Below, one piece after another: positions 35,747 to 44,276 of a stretch of 55,444 nucleotides of DNA (its first letter is position 1; each line of letters opens with the position of its first letter). The DNA is from Candidatus Rokuibacteriota bacterium (lineage in GTDB: Bacteria > Methylomirabilota > Methylomirabilia > Rokubacteriales > CSP1-6). The position numbers and the translations under genes were made by a program. The notes beneath the pieces were generated by a model that did no database searches, was not told the DNA's origin, and saw only the letters and a list, made by a program, of their open reading frames with translations. The stretch is from the NCBI GenBank assembly GCA_016193045.1, contig JACPSW010000106.1, positions 1-55,444 on the forward strand, in the 5' to 3' direction.

Positions 35747-37312
35747 TCACCTCACCCAGGTCTGGGACTGCTCGCGCAGAAACTGCTGGACGTAATACGG
35801 GCCGCCGGCCCCCTTACCGCTTGAGCCCGAGGCCTTCCAGCCGCCGAAAGAGTTCACGCCCGGCCACGCCCCCGTCGTGGCGCCGCCCCGGCGGTTGGCG
35901 TACGTGACGCCCGCCTCGATCCGATCGAAAAACGCGCGCACCTCGTCGGGATCCTCGCTGAAGATCCCCGCGGTCAGTCCGAACTCGGACCGGCTGGCCC
36001 AGGTGAGAGCCTCCTCCAGGCTTCCCACCTCCACCACGGCGAGGAGCGGGACGAACAGCTCGTCGCGCAGCAGGCGATGGTCGAGCGGGAGGCGATCCAC
36101 GATGGTCGGCGTGACGAAGTAGCCGTGGGCCAAGCCCCCCTCCCTCGGCAGCTCGCCGCCGGTCACGATCCGCCCGTCCCGCCGGCCCTCGGCCACTGCC
36201 GCCTCATACGTCTGGACGGCCCGGCTGTTGATCAGGGGCCCCAGGAAGACGTCGCGCTCCACGGGGTCGCCCGCCCGGAGCGACCGGGTCTTTTCCATGA
36301 GGCGCTCGACAAACTCCCGGGACACGCCTCGATCCACGTAGACGCGGGAGCACGCGCTGCACTTCTGGCCCGAGTTGCCGAAGGCCGAGCGCGCGATCCC
36401 CTCCACCGCCTTGTCCAGGTCGGCGCGCGCGGTCACGATGGCGGGGTTCTTCCCGCCCATTTCCAGGATGTACGGGCGGAGCCGGGAGGCGTTGAAGCGC
36501 CGGGCACTCCGCTCCCCCACCTCCCGGGAGCCCGTGAAGACCAGCCCGGCCACGTCGGGGGAGTCCACGAGCGCCGTCCCCACCTCGTCGCCGCTTCCGG
36601 TGATCAGGTTGACGGCGCCCGGAGGGAGGCCGGCCGCCTCGAGGATCTCGACCAGCCGGAGGGCCGAGTAGGGAGTGTCGCTGGACGGCTTCAGGACCAC
36701 CGTGTTCCCGGCCACGAGGGCGCCCGCGCACATGCCTGCGGCCAGCGCCACCGGGAAGTTGAAGGGGGAGATGACGGCCCAGACGCCGTAAGGGCGGAGA
36801 AGGCTGCGGGTCTCTTCGTTCGGGCTGAGCCGTCCCAGGGGCAGATCGAAGCCGCCCGCCTCCTCCATCTGCCGGGCGTAGTACCGGAAAAAGTCGGCGC
36901 CCTCGCTCACGTCGCCGAGCGCCTCGAAGCGGGTCTTCCCCGCCTCCAGGCCCATCAGGGCCGCGAGCTCGAAGGCGCGCTCCGACAGCAGGTCGCCGGC
37001 CCGCCGCATCAGCGCGACGCGCTCCCGCCACGGAACCCGGCTCCACTCGGCGAAGGCGTGGTGCGCGGCCGCGACGGCCTCCGCAACGTCTTGAGGGCCC
37101 CCCAGGGCGAAGTGGCCCAGGACCTGGCGCGTGTCGGCCGGATTCGTGTCAGGGAAGGTGCGGGGCGACTCGCGGCGCTTGCCGCCGATCACGAGCGGAT
37201 GGACCCGGCCCAGCGCGCCGCGGACTTTCTCCAGCTCCCGCTCGTAGCCCCGGTGGACCTCCTCGCCGGGCGAGGCAAGCGAGGCGTAGGTGATCTTGAA
37301 TGGTGTCGTCAT
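35747..37312 (-). CDS. L-glutamate gamma-semialdehyde (P5C) dehydrogenase
   Basis: A 521-residue NAD-dependent aldehyde dehydrogenase. The nucleophile segment GNSGQKCSACSRV is the hallmark of P5C dehydrogenases (RocA/PutA type), as are the long N terminus (PFKITYASLASPGEEVHRGY) and SPFNFPVALAAGM. EMGGKNPAIV carries the general-base glutamate. It oxidises glutamate semialdehyde from proline to glutamate. AAGGAG precedes the ATG at 37312. No proline dehydrogenase is nearby. Confidence 0.9.
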   Translation of the reverse strand: MTTPFKITYASLASPGEEVHRGYERELEKVRGALGRVHPLVIGGKRRESPRTFPDTNPADTRQVLGHFALGGPQDVAEAVAAAHHAFAEWSRVPWRERVALMRRAGDLLSERAFELAALMGLEAGKTRFEALGDVSEGADFFRYYARQMEEAGGFDLPLGRLSPNEETRSLLRPYGVWAVISPFNFPVALAAGMCAGALVAGNTVVLKPSSDTPYSALRLVEILEAAGLPPGAVNLITGSGDEVGTALVDSPDVAGLVFTGSREVGERSARRFNASRLRPYILEMGGKNPAIVTARADLDKAVEGIARSAFGNSGQKCSACSRVYVDRGVSREFVERLMEKTRSLRAGDPVERDVFLGPLINSRAVQTYEAAVAEGRRDGRIVTGGELPREGGLAHGYFVTPTIVDRLPLDHRLLRDELFVPLLAVVEVGSLEEALTWASRSEFGLTAGIFSEDPDEVRAFFDRIEAGVTYANRRGGATTGAWPGVNSFGGWKASGSSGKGAGGPYYVQQFLREQSQTWVR

Positions 37313-37444
37313 GGCAATCTCCTTCACCCGGGGCGGGCACCCGGAGCGCAGCACACGCCGCCCCCGCCGGATTCCCGCGCTTTCTGACTTCTATGGCCCG
37401 ATCTCGGAGCACTTCAGCGCCCCATGGCCAACACATCCGCGGCC

Positions 37445-38239
37445 TCAGCGGCGATACGGCGAGGCCTGGTAATACTGAAGGGCCTCGGGCAGCCACTGCT
37501 CGATCTGCCGGATCCGCGTGACGTCGGCGGGATGGGTGGACAGGAACTCGGGCGGGCGCGCCTGTCCGCGCGCCACCTCGGCCATCCGGATCCAGAGATC
37601 GCGCGCGGCGTGGGGATCGTAGCCGGCCTTCGCCATGAAGATCAGCCCCAGGTGGTCGGCCTCGGACTCCTGCTGCCGGCTCCAGGGCAGGATGAGCCCC
37701 ACGGCGGCCCCGGCGCCCAGGAGCGACCCCATCGTGCGCACGGTCTGGGGGTTTCCCCCCGAGAGCGCCGCCATCGTGAGGTCCAGCCCGCCCTGGATCG
37801 CCACCTGCTGGCTCACCCGCTCGCCGCCGTGACGCGCCACGGCGTGGGCGATCTCATGGCCGAGGACGGCCGCCAGGCCTGCGTCGTCCCGCGTGACCGG
37901 CAGGATTCCCGTGTACACCGCCACCTTCCCGCCGGGCAGGGCGAAGGCGTTGATCTGCCGATCGTCCTCGATGACGCCGAACTCCCACCGGAAGTCGCGC
38001 CGGCCGGTCATCTCGGCGATCCGTATGCCGACGCGCATGACCTGGTCGTTGGCGGCCCAGTCGCGCGAGAGGCGGGACTTCGCAAGAATCTGCCGGTAGG
38101 CCTGGGCCCCCATCCGCTGCTCGTCGGCCTCGGAAACGAGCATCAGCCGGGAGCGGCCTGTGATCGGGACCGTCTGGCAGGCGACGAGACCCTGGGATCC
38201 CAGGGTCGCGAGCCACTGCAGAAAGGCTCGGCGCCTCAT
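37445..38239 (-). CDS. M48-family metalloprotease lipoprotein
   Basis: A 264-residue protein. The signal ends in the lipobox LVAC (Cys about 21), preceded by twin-arginine-like MRRRAFLQWL. The zinc site HEIAH is in AAVLGHEIAHAVARHGGERV, and the third ligand Glu is in SRQQESEADHLGLIFM. This matches BepA/LoiP-type periplasmic M48 proteases that help outer-membrane protein quality control. The STHPADVTRI motif near the end is typical. Confidence 0.92.
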   Translation of the reverse strand: MRRRAFLQWLATLGSQGLVACQTVPITGRSRLMLVSEADEQRMGAQAYRQILAKSRLSRDWAANDQVMRVGIRIAEMTGRRDFRWEFGVIEDDRQINAFALPGGKVAVYTGILPVTRDDAGLAAVLGHEIAHAVARHGGERVSQQVAIQGGLDLTMAALSGGNPQTVRTMGSLLGAGAAVGLILPWSRQQESEADHLGLIFMAKAGYDPHAARDLWIRMAEVARGQARPPEFLSTHPADVTRIRQIEQWLPEALQYYQASPYRR

Positions 38240-38338
38240 CGAAGCACCCCTCTGGCCTGTTACGATACCACCAGAGGTCATGCGAGGCCAACCGAGCGGG
38301 ACGAGAATGCGTGGAGTCGGAGCGTCAGTGGAACGTTT

Positions 38339-38554
38339 CTAGCTTGGATTATTCACGAACGATCGTCGCCTGCGGCGGGGCCTGTCGCAGGGCACAGCCC
38401 CCGCGGGTCCGGGCTCCATCACCCACTCGCCCGAACGCCGCGCTCCGCGCGGCGGACGGGACGAGGGGGGCCCACTGCGCGCGGCCCCGCGGGGGCCGCA
38501 CCCTGCGCCACCCGCCCGGTCGTGCCATCGCCTTTCGTGAATAATGCGCGCTAG
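38339..38554. mobile_element. MITE-like element with CTAG borders, copy 1
   Basis: A 216-bp segment bounded by CTAG (38339-38342 and 38551-38554), with inner perfect 12-bp terminal inverted repeats ATTATTCACGAA (38348-38359) and TTCGTGAATAAT (38534-38545). The interior is GC-rich and has no transposase. A second copy at 55212-55430 is highly similar across its length. The right CTAG supplies the TAG stop of the neighbouring pilin gene. Confidence 0.8.
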
Positions 38555-39837
38555 TATTCTCTCCAGCTCCCGAGCCGGCTCGTTGCACGAGAGCTCAATG
38601 CATTGTTGATCGCCTGAAGGCTATAGTAGATGTCCGTATGCTGCCCGCCCGTATAATCCACGTTGGCGGCCGGATCCGCGGGGTCGGTCTCGTTGACGAT
38701 AATCGCTCCCCACACCTCGTGAATCCTACCGCAGCAGATATCGAAGCCGACATTCTTGCCGGTGACGATGATGATCCCCTGCCAGCCGGAGACGCCCTTG
38801 AGGAACAGGGTCCCGTCCTCGACGATCAGGATCCCCGCCCCCGTGGGGTTTTCGGCCTTCACCGCTGCCGGGCTGAACGGAGTGTTCGGGTCGAAGCCTG
38901 ACGCCTTGATGTACACGACCTTCGGCTTCGACGGCGTTCCCCAGCAGGTGGGGCTGTTCCAGTCCGCCGCGCAGGAGCCTCCGATCACCCCGTCGCCATA
39001 CTCGAGGGGGCTGGCCGCCGTGCTCGTGAGCGAGACGTGGGCCTTCCCCTTCACGGCGTTGACGAAGTCCGAGACTTGCTGGGAGGTGAGGGTACTATCC
39101 CCCGCAATGGTATTGACCCCCTTGCCAGGCTTGGAAGGATCCTGCGCCAGCCCGTTGATGTTCCCGAGCTGCTTCGCGTCCCTGATCCTCCCCTCCACCA
39201 GGGCTTCGTTGTCTGGAGCAAAGGCGATCCCGTACTTGGATGGGCCACCCCCATCGCCTGCGGTGGTGCTGCCGGGTTGGGTGTCGAACCCGTAGATCTC
39301 CATGTTGCCGGGCAGGTCCACCTTGGCCCCGACGCCCGGGAGATTGATGGCCCCAGGAATCGCGAGGGGAACCCGGCTGACGACCCCCTGGATCTGACGG
39401 CTCACCCCGTTGACCGTCCCGGTGGCGGTGACGATGACCGCCCCGTTGGTATCGGTGGTGTTGTTCCCCGGGTCCACCGCCTGACCGGTAATTTGGTTAT
39501 CGTTCGGCTGATTGTCATTCCGAGCGGTGGCGGAGAAGGTCCCGTTCGTCGCGGGGAGCCCCGGCACGGCCATGTTGTTCGCCATGGTTCCCCCGTTGGT
39601 CACCAGGACTCCGCTCCAGTTTGAGTCCAGCATGAGCTGATCGAAGGCCCACTCGATCCCCGCCTCGGCCATGTAACGGGCCCGGGCCGTATCGTGCAGA
39701 TTGGCGGCAATCGTGGGTTCCATGCCTGCCATGGTGAGGAACGTGAGCAGCAGCCCCGAGAGCATTACGACGGCGAAGAGGGCCAGGGGAAGCGCCACCC
39801 CGCGTTGGCCATGGATTGCGCGCAGCGACAGGTTCAC
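38551..39837 (-). CDS. PilX-like pilus protein, paralogue 1
   Basis: A 428-residue protein starting with GTG at 39837 (AGGAG upstream). The N terminus is PilX_N-like: HGQRGVALPLALFAVVMLSG, a membrane helix (about 13-36), then MEPTIAANLHDTARARYMAE. The large C-terminal part is rich in Gly, Asn and Thr and contains SCAADWNSPTCWGTP and the conserved block LFLKGVSGWQGIIIVTGKNV-GFDICCGRIHEVWG. PilX proteins are minor pilins at type IV pilus tips. The C-terminal domain is much larger than in classical PilX and may be an adhesin or a stabilising domain. It is the last of three tandem copies, and its stop coincides with the MITE border. Confidence 0.82.
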   Translation of the reverse strand: MNLSLRAIHGQRGVALPLALFAVVMLSGLLLTFLTMAGMEPTIAANLHDTARARYMAEAGIEWAFDQLMLDSNWSGVLVTNGGTMANNMAVPGLPATNGTFSATARNDNQPNDNQITGQAVDPGNNTTDTNGAVIVTATGTVNGVSRQIQGVVSRVPLAIPGAINLPGVGAKVDLPGNMEIYGFDTQPGSTTAGDGGGPSKYGIAFAPDNEALVEGRIRDAKQLGNINGLAQDPSKPGKGVNTIAGDSTLTSQQVSDFVNAVKGKAHVSLTSTAASPLEYGDGVIGGSCAADWNSPTCWGTPSKPKVVYIKASGFDPNTPFSPAAVKAENPTGAGILIVEDGTLFLKGVSGWQGIIIVTGKNVGFDICCGRIHEVWGAIIVNETDPADPAANVDYTGGQHTDIYYSLQAINNALSSRATSRLGSWREY

Positions 39838-39984
39838 TCGAGACTCCTACCCGACTCCCCGTGTGGGAGCCGTCGTTCATCGCCCGGGACGGGCGGAGGG
39901 GGCAAGGCTACTTCAGATCGAGCGCTCTCTCCGTGCCGATGGGGAGGTGCGAGACCTAACGATCTCGCACCCCTCAAACCACGC
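39838..39984. repeat. Spacer between PilX-like genes 1 and 2, conserved with the next spacer
   Basis: About 90 bp next to the gene-1 start match the spacer at 41278-41444: CGCCCG/CGGGCG hairpin, GTCGTTCATCGCCCG and AGACTCCTAC. The minus strand here encodes GTERALDLK and a stop, resembling GTETVLHLT and a stop in the other spacer. This looks like a decayed duplicate of a gene end. Confidence 0.6.
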
Positions 39985-41277
39985 CTAGAACTCTCTCCAG
40001 CTCGTGAGCCTAACCGCGCGCGCACCGGCCAGGGCGTTGTTGATGGCCTGACAGCTGTAGTAGATGTTCGTATGCTGGCCGCCGGTGTACCCCACGTTCA
40101 CCACTAGATCCACGGAGGAAGTCTCGTTGACGATGATCGCTCCCCAGACATCGTGAATCCTACCGCAGCAGATATCGAAGCCGACATTCTTGCCGGTGAC
40201 GATGATGATCCCCTGCCAGCCGGAGACGCCCTTGAGGAACAGGGTCCCGTCCTCGACGATCAGGATCCCCGCGCCCACGGGGTTCTCGGCCTTGACGGAC
40301 GAAGGGTTGAACGGCTGGCTCGGGTCGAAGCCCGACGCCTTCACATAGACAACTTTCGGCTTGGCGGGCGTTCCCCAGCAGGTGGGGCTGTTCCAGTCCG
40401 CCGCGCAGGAGCCTCCGATCACCCCGTCGCCATACTCGAGGGGGCTGGCCGCCGTGCTCGTGAGCGAGACGTGGGCCTTCCCCTTCACGGTGTCGACGAA
40501 GTCCGTGATAGTCTTGGAAGTGAAGCTGGCATCGCCTTCGATCGTTGTGTCACCTACACCCCCGGCCACGGGGGGGTTGATTCCCTCGAGACGCCCCAAA
40601 ATCTTCGTCTTCTGCGAGTCCTTGATCGACGCCTCCACCGCGCTTTCGTTAGAAGGGTGGACCGCCAGCCCGTACGCTGGGGCGCAGGGCCCGTCCCCCT
40701 TGTTGCTGCTGCCGGGCATGGTGTCGAGCCCGTAGATCTCCATGTTGCCGGGCAAGGAGACCTTGGTCTGGGCACCCGGGAGATTGATGGCGCCGGGGAT
40801 CGAGGGGATAAGGCGGCTCACGACCACCTGAATCTGGCGGCTCACGCCGTTGACCGTCCCGGCCGAGGTGAGGATGACCACGTTGTTGTTGTCGGTCACG
40901 TTATTCCCCGTGTCCAGGGGCTGTCCGGTAATCTGGTTGTCGTTCGGCTGAATGTCGTTCCGGGCGGTGACCGAGAAGATTCCATTCGTGGCGGTGAGCC
41001 CGGGAAGCGTCATGTTGGTGGCCATCGTTCCGCCGTTGGCAGCCAGGATTGCACTCCAGTTCGAGCTCGCCGCGAGCTGATCGTAGGCCCACTCGACGCC
41101 GGCGTCAGCCACATAGCGGGCCCGGGCCGTGTCGCCCAGGTTCGCAGCGATGGTAGGCTCCATGCCTGCCATGGTGAGGAAGGCCAGGAGCAGCCCTGAG
41201 AGCATCACGAGGGCGAAGAGCGCCAGCGGCAGGGCCACACCCCCCTGGCCACGATTCGTGCGCATCGGCAGGTTCAT
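39985..41277 (-). CDS. PilX-like pilus protein, paralogue 2
   Basis: A 430-residue paralogue of gene 1 with the same layout: GQGGVALPLALFALVMLSG membrane helix, MEPTIAANLGDTARARYVAD, then a Gly/Asn-rich body. Two blocks are almost identical in DNA to gene 1, one around 40167-40271 (matching 38730-38835) and another around 40368-40497 (matching 38931-39060), while the DNA between them differs. The protein ends RLTSWREF. AGGAG precedes the ATG at 41277. Confidence 0.82.
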   Translation of the reverse strand: MNLPMRTNRGQGGVALPLALFALVMLSGLLLAFLTMAGMEPTIAANLGDTARARYVADAGVEWAYDQLAASSNWSAILAANGGTMATNMTLPGLTATNGIFSVTARNDIQPNDNQITGQPLDTGNNVTDNNNVVILTSAGTVNGVSRQIQVVVSRLIPSIPGAINLPGAQTKVSLPGNMEIYGLDTMPGSSNKGDGPCAPAYGLAVHPSNESAVEASIKDSQKTKILGRLEGINPPVAGGVGDTTIEGDASFTSKTITDFVDTVKGKAHVSLTSTAASPLEYGDGVIGGSCAADWNSPTCWGTPAKPKVVYVKASGFDPSQPFNPSSVKAENPVGAGILIVEDGTLFLKGVSGWQGIIIVTGKNVGFDICCGRIHDVWGAIIVNETSSVDLVVNVGYTGGQHTNIYYSCQAINNALAGARAVRLTSWREF

Positions 41278-41444
41278 TTGAGACTCCTACGCGGCTCCCC
41301 CGTGGGAGGACGCCGTCGTTCATCGCCCGAGACGGGCGGAGAGGGGCAGGGCTACGTTAGATGGAGCACTGTCTCCGTACCGGGGGTGACGGTCACCTCA
41401 ACGTCCCAGAGATGGTTGTCTCCCTCGAGGTCCCCGACCATCAG
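41278..41444. pseudogene. Spacer with the C-terminal remnant of an unknown pilus-linked gene
   Basis: On the minus strand one frame reads MVGDLEGDNHLWDVEVTV, then TPGTETVLHLT and a stop, without any start codon context. It is followed by the conserved hairpin spacer leading to gene 2. A shorter, decayed version precedes gene 1. The simplest reading is that the duplicated unit carried the end of a preceding gene. Confidence 0.45.
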
Positions 41445-42818
41445 TTATCGCTCTCTCCAGCTCGTGAGCCTGATCGCTGCGCGAACGTTCAGCGCATTGT
41501 TGATGGCCTGACAGCTGTAGTAGAGGTCCGAATGCTGTCCGCCGGTAAAGTCCACATTCAGCGGTACTTCGGCGGCGTTGGTCTCGTTGATGACGATCGA
41601 TCCCCAGACCTCGTGAATCTGTCCGCAGCAGATCTGGAAGCCGATATCTTTCCCGGTGACGATGATGAGCCCCTGCCAGCCGGGGGCGCCGTTGAGAAAG
41701 AAGGTTCCATTCTCGACGATCAGGATCCCGGCACCCTTGATATCCCTCACCTCGAGGGACGCAGGATTGAATGGCATAGTGGGGTTCGGGGTTTGCGCGC
41801 TAACGTAGACAATCTTCGGCTTCGCCGGCGTATTGGTCGTGGGGTCCGCCGGTATCCCCCAGCAGGTCTTGCTGTTCCAGTCGGTGGCGCAGGACGGTCC
41901 GATCGTTCCGTTCTGGCCTTTCGTCGCTATCCCCCCCGCCTGATTGTTGCTGAACACCAGGGGGTCCGCCGCCGTACTATTGAGCACGATGTCGGCTCTC
42001 CCCTTGACGGCATTGACAAAGTCCGTGACTTGCTGGGAGGTGAGATCGCTGGGCTCCTCGGGGGCGATGGCATTGACGCCTTCGCCGGGCTTGGAAGGAT
42101 CCTGCGCCTTCCCCTTGATCTTCGCATTCTTCCCCGTCTGAAGCTCGGAGGGGTTGAGCCCCGCCTCAAACGCCGCTTCGTTGCCCCCGTTGGGAATTGT
42201 CATGGCGTACCGCGGTGCGCAGGCCCCGTCCCCCGCGGTGGTGCTACCAGCCAGGGTGTCGTTCCCGTTGATCTCCATGTTGCCGGGCAGGGACACCTGC
42301 GTCTGGCCTGTCAGGCTGACGGTCCCCGGGGGCAGCGGGAAAGGAACCCGGCTGACGACCACCTGGATCTGGCGGCTCGAGCCATTCGGCAAGTTGCCGG
42401 TGGCCGTGAGGATGACGACATTGTTGGTGTCGGTCACGTCGTTCCCCGTGTCCACAGGCTGGCCGGTCATCTGGTTGTCGTTCGCCTGATTGTCGTTCCG
42501 AACGGTGACCGTGAAGGTTCCGTTCGTGGCGGTGAGCCCGGGAAGCGTCATGTTGGTGGCCATCGTTCCGCCGTTGGCAGCCAGGATTGCACTCCAGGTC
42601 GTCGGGTTCGAGGCGAGTTGGTCGTAGGCCCACTCGACGCCGGCGTCGGCCACATAGCGGGCCCGGGCCGTGTCGGCCAGGTTCGCGGCAATCGTCGGCT
42701 CCATGCCTGCCATGGTGAGGAAGGCCAGAAGAAGCCCCGACAGCATCACGAGGGCAAAGAGCGCCAGCGGGAGGGCCACACCTCCTTCATTCCGAAGAGC
42801 ACTGGCCAACGGTTTCAT
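41445..42818 (-). CDS. PilX-like pilus protein, paralogue 3
   Basis: A 457-residue paralogue, the first of the three to be transcribed. The N terminus RNEGGVALPLALFALVMLSG and MEPTIAANLADTARARYVAD matches the other two. The body is more diverged (PSCATDWNSKTCWGIP, LIIVTGKDIGFQICCGQIHE) and has a longer insert. It ends RLTSWRER. The ATG at 42818 follows the PilW-like stop by 11 bp. Confidence 0.82.
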   Translation of the reverse strand: MKPLASALRNEGGVALPLALFALVMLSGLLLAFLTMAGMEPTIAANLADTARARYVADAGVEWAYDQLASNPTTWSAILAANGGTMATNMTLPGLTATNGTFTVTVRNDNQANDNQMTGQPVDTGNDVTDTNNVVILTATGNLPNGSSRQIQVVVSRVPFPLPPGTVSLTGQTQVSLPGNMEINGNDTLAGSTTAGDGACAPRYAMTIPNGGNEAAFEAGLNPSELQTGKNAKIKGKAQDPSKPGEGVNAIAPEEPSDLTSQQVTDFVNAVKGRADIVLNSTAADPLVFSNNQAGGIATKGQNGTIGPSCATDWNSKTCWGIPADPTTNTPAKPKIVYVSAQTPNPTMPFNPASLEVRDIKGAGILIVENGTFFLNGAPGWQGLIIVTGKDIGFQICCGQIHEVWGSIVINETNAAEVPLNVDFTGGQHSDLYYSCQAINNALNVRAAIRLTSWRER

Positions 42819-42829
42819 GCACGACCTCT

Positions 42830-43600
42830 TCAACGGTTCCTCAGGCGGATCCGGTCGCTCATCGTGACCTGCACCGCGCCGGCCTGCCAGATGGCGGGGG
42901 GCGCGTTCTGCACCCCCACCTGCATTTGGACCCAGATCGTGCGGATCAGCTCGGGATTCGCCGCCGCGGCCGCCGGAGTCATGACGTTTCCGTTGGCGTC
43001 CAGATAGGTGAAGACGTCCCCGCCGGCCTGCGCTGGCTGAACGCTCGTGACCAGAGACACGAAGCCGGCAGCGCAGAGAGGATCCTGGGGGACGGGGATG
43101 GCCGACTCCTGACGGCACAGGGTGCCCCCCACCACCGTGTACGTGACCTGCTCGCCACGGCTTACGTTGGTCAACGCAGCGGGGGGACACGGGCCACCAA
43201 CGCAGTATGGGATCTGGACGGGCTGGCCCGCCCCACCCGCCTCAATCGGTGACAACGGCGGCGCGGGCCCGGTACCATTCCAGTCATACTGGATCGTGAA
43301 GCTGGTCGCAGTTGGATTGGTAACGGCGTCAAAGCAACCCGCTGGAACTCCAGCGCCAGTGCAGGCGCGGCCTTGGGGGTCGTAGCCCGCTTCCCGGATG
43401 TCCGTCGTCATCCGCTCCAGGGTCGCCCGGACCGCCGCCTGGGACTCCGCCTGGTTGGAGCCGGTGAGGTAACTCTGGTTGCCCGTCATCAGGAGCGTCA
43501 GGATTCCCGTCATGATCAGCCCGAGAATGGCGATGGCCACGAGCAGTTCGGCGAGGGTGAACCCCCGCTGATCGGCGCGTGCGCAGCTCCTGATTTTCAT
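42830..43600 (-). CDS. PilW-like minor pilin
   Basis: A 256-residue type IV prepilin. The prepilin peptidase site is DQRG-FTLAELLVAIAILGLI with Glu5, followed by the pilin helix. The body includes ATLERMTTDIREAGYDPQG, the typical PilW segment, and several cysteines. The ATG at 43600 is preferred because AGGGG lies about seven bases upstream. The ATG at 43606 is an alternative. It lies between pilV and the PilX genes, as in classical fimU-pilVWX order. Confidence 0.88.
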   Translation of the reverse strand: MKIRSCARADQRGFTLAELLVAIAILGLIMTGILTLLMTGNQSYLTGSNQAESQAAVRATLERMTTDIREAGYDPQGRACTGAGVPAGCFDAVTNPTATSFTIQYDWNGTGPAPPLSPIEAGGAGQPVQIPYCVGGPCPPAALTNVSRGEQVTYTVVGGTLCRQESAIPVPQDPLCAAGFVSLVTSVQPAQAGGDVFTYLDANGNVMTPAAAAANPELIRTIWVQMQVGVQNAPPAIWQAGAVQVTMSDRIRLRNR

Positions 43601-43611
43601 GGCCATCCCCT

Positions 43612-44073
43612 TCAGTGCTGGGCGATCAGCGTCGCGATGTCCACCTGGGTCCCGCCGGTCAGCACTGCCCCGGTCGTGACCCGCCGGTACTGAACCTGCA
43701 CCCGGACCACCTTCCTCGTGGCCGAAAGCGGATCATTAGCGATCGCCACCGTCCGGCTGTACTCGGGATAGCCGGGGATGGAGTTGAACGCGTCGTTGGG
43801 GCAGCACGCGCCTCCCTGGACGACCGTGGCGAACCCTTGCTGCACCGCACAACCGGGGGGACCCGTGCACGTACTCAGCGCCCACCCCTTGATCTGCTCG
43901 ATCTTCTGCTCGGCGAGAAAGACCCCGGTGGACTGCCGCCGGCCGGACTCCACTCCGGCCGTCCCCATGGGGTACCACTGCATGACGGCCACCAAGCCGA
44001 TCATGATGATGGCGACGGCCACGAGAATTTCCACGAGCGTCAGTCCGGATTCGTCCCTGTGGCAAAAGACCAT
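43612..44073 (-). CDS. PilV-like minor pilin
   Basis: A 153-residue prepilin. The cleavage site is DESG-LTLVEILVAVAIIMIG with Glu5. The body has FLAEQKIEQIKGW and paired cysteines (CTGPPGC, ACCPND). It is the first gene after the sigma-54-type promoter at 44105-44122, so likely the head of a pilV-pilW-pilX-pilX-pilX transcript. PilV acts with PilW and PilX to prime pilus assembly. Confidence 0.88.
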   Translation of the reverse strand: MVFCHRDESGLTLVEILVAVAIIMIGLVAVMQWYPMGTAGVESGRRQSTGVFLAEQKIEQIKGWALSTCTGPPGCAVQQGFATVVQGGACCPNDAFNSIPGYPEYSRTVAIANDPLSATRKVVRVQVQYRRVTTGAVLTGGTQVDIATLIAQH

Positions 44074-44104
44074 GATCGTGAGCCTCCCTGCCCCGCCCTG
44101 AATG

Positions 44105-44122
44105 AAGCAAGTTCATTGCCAA
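44105..44122 (-). promoter_or_regulatory. Sigma-54-type (-24/-12) promoter for the pilin operon
   Basis: The minus strand reads TTGGCAATGAACTTGCTT. It has GG and GC exactly 10 bp apart (the -24/-12 elements) and matches the consensus TTGGCA...TTGC. Transcription would start near 44096, about 23 bp before the pilV ATG. Minor pilin operons are commonly sigma-54 dependent through PilR-type activators. Confidence 0.7.
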
Positions 44123-44276
44123 GCCATACCCCAGGCCGGCGACGGCCTAACACGCGAGAAAATAAGGAAAAGATCAACTATCGCCATGCCAGAAATGTGC
44201 GGAAATGACACCCTTGTGTGAACGAATGGCACGCCGCTGAAAAAAACCGTCAACCGAAGAACAGAGAGGAGAAGGA

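Noticed and set aside
39838..41444. Riboswitch (cyclic di-GMP type) upstream of the PilX-like genes
   Set aside because: The conserved hairpin in both spacers lacks the conserved bases of GEMM riboswitches, and the region encodes a gene tail instead.
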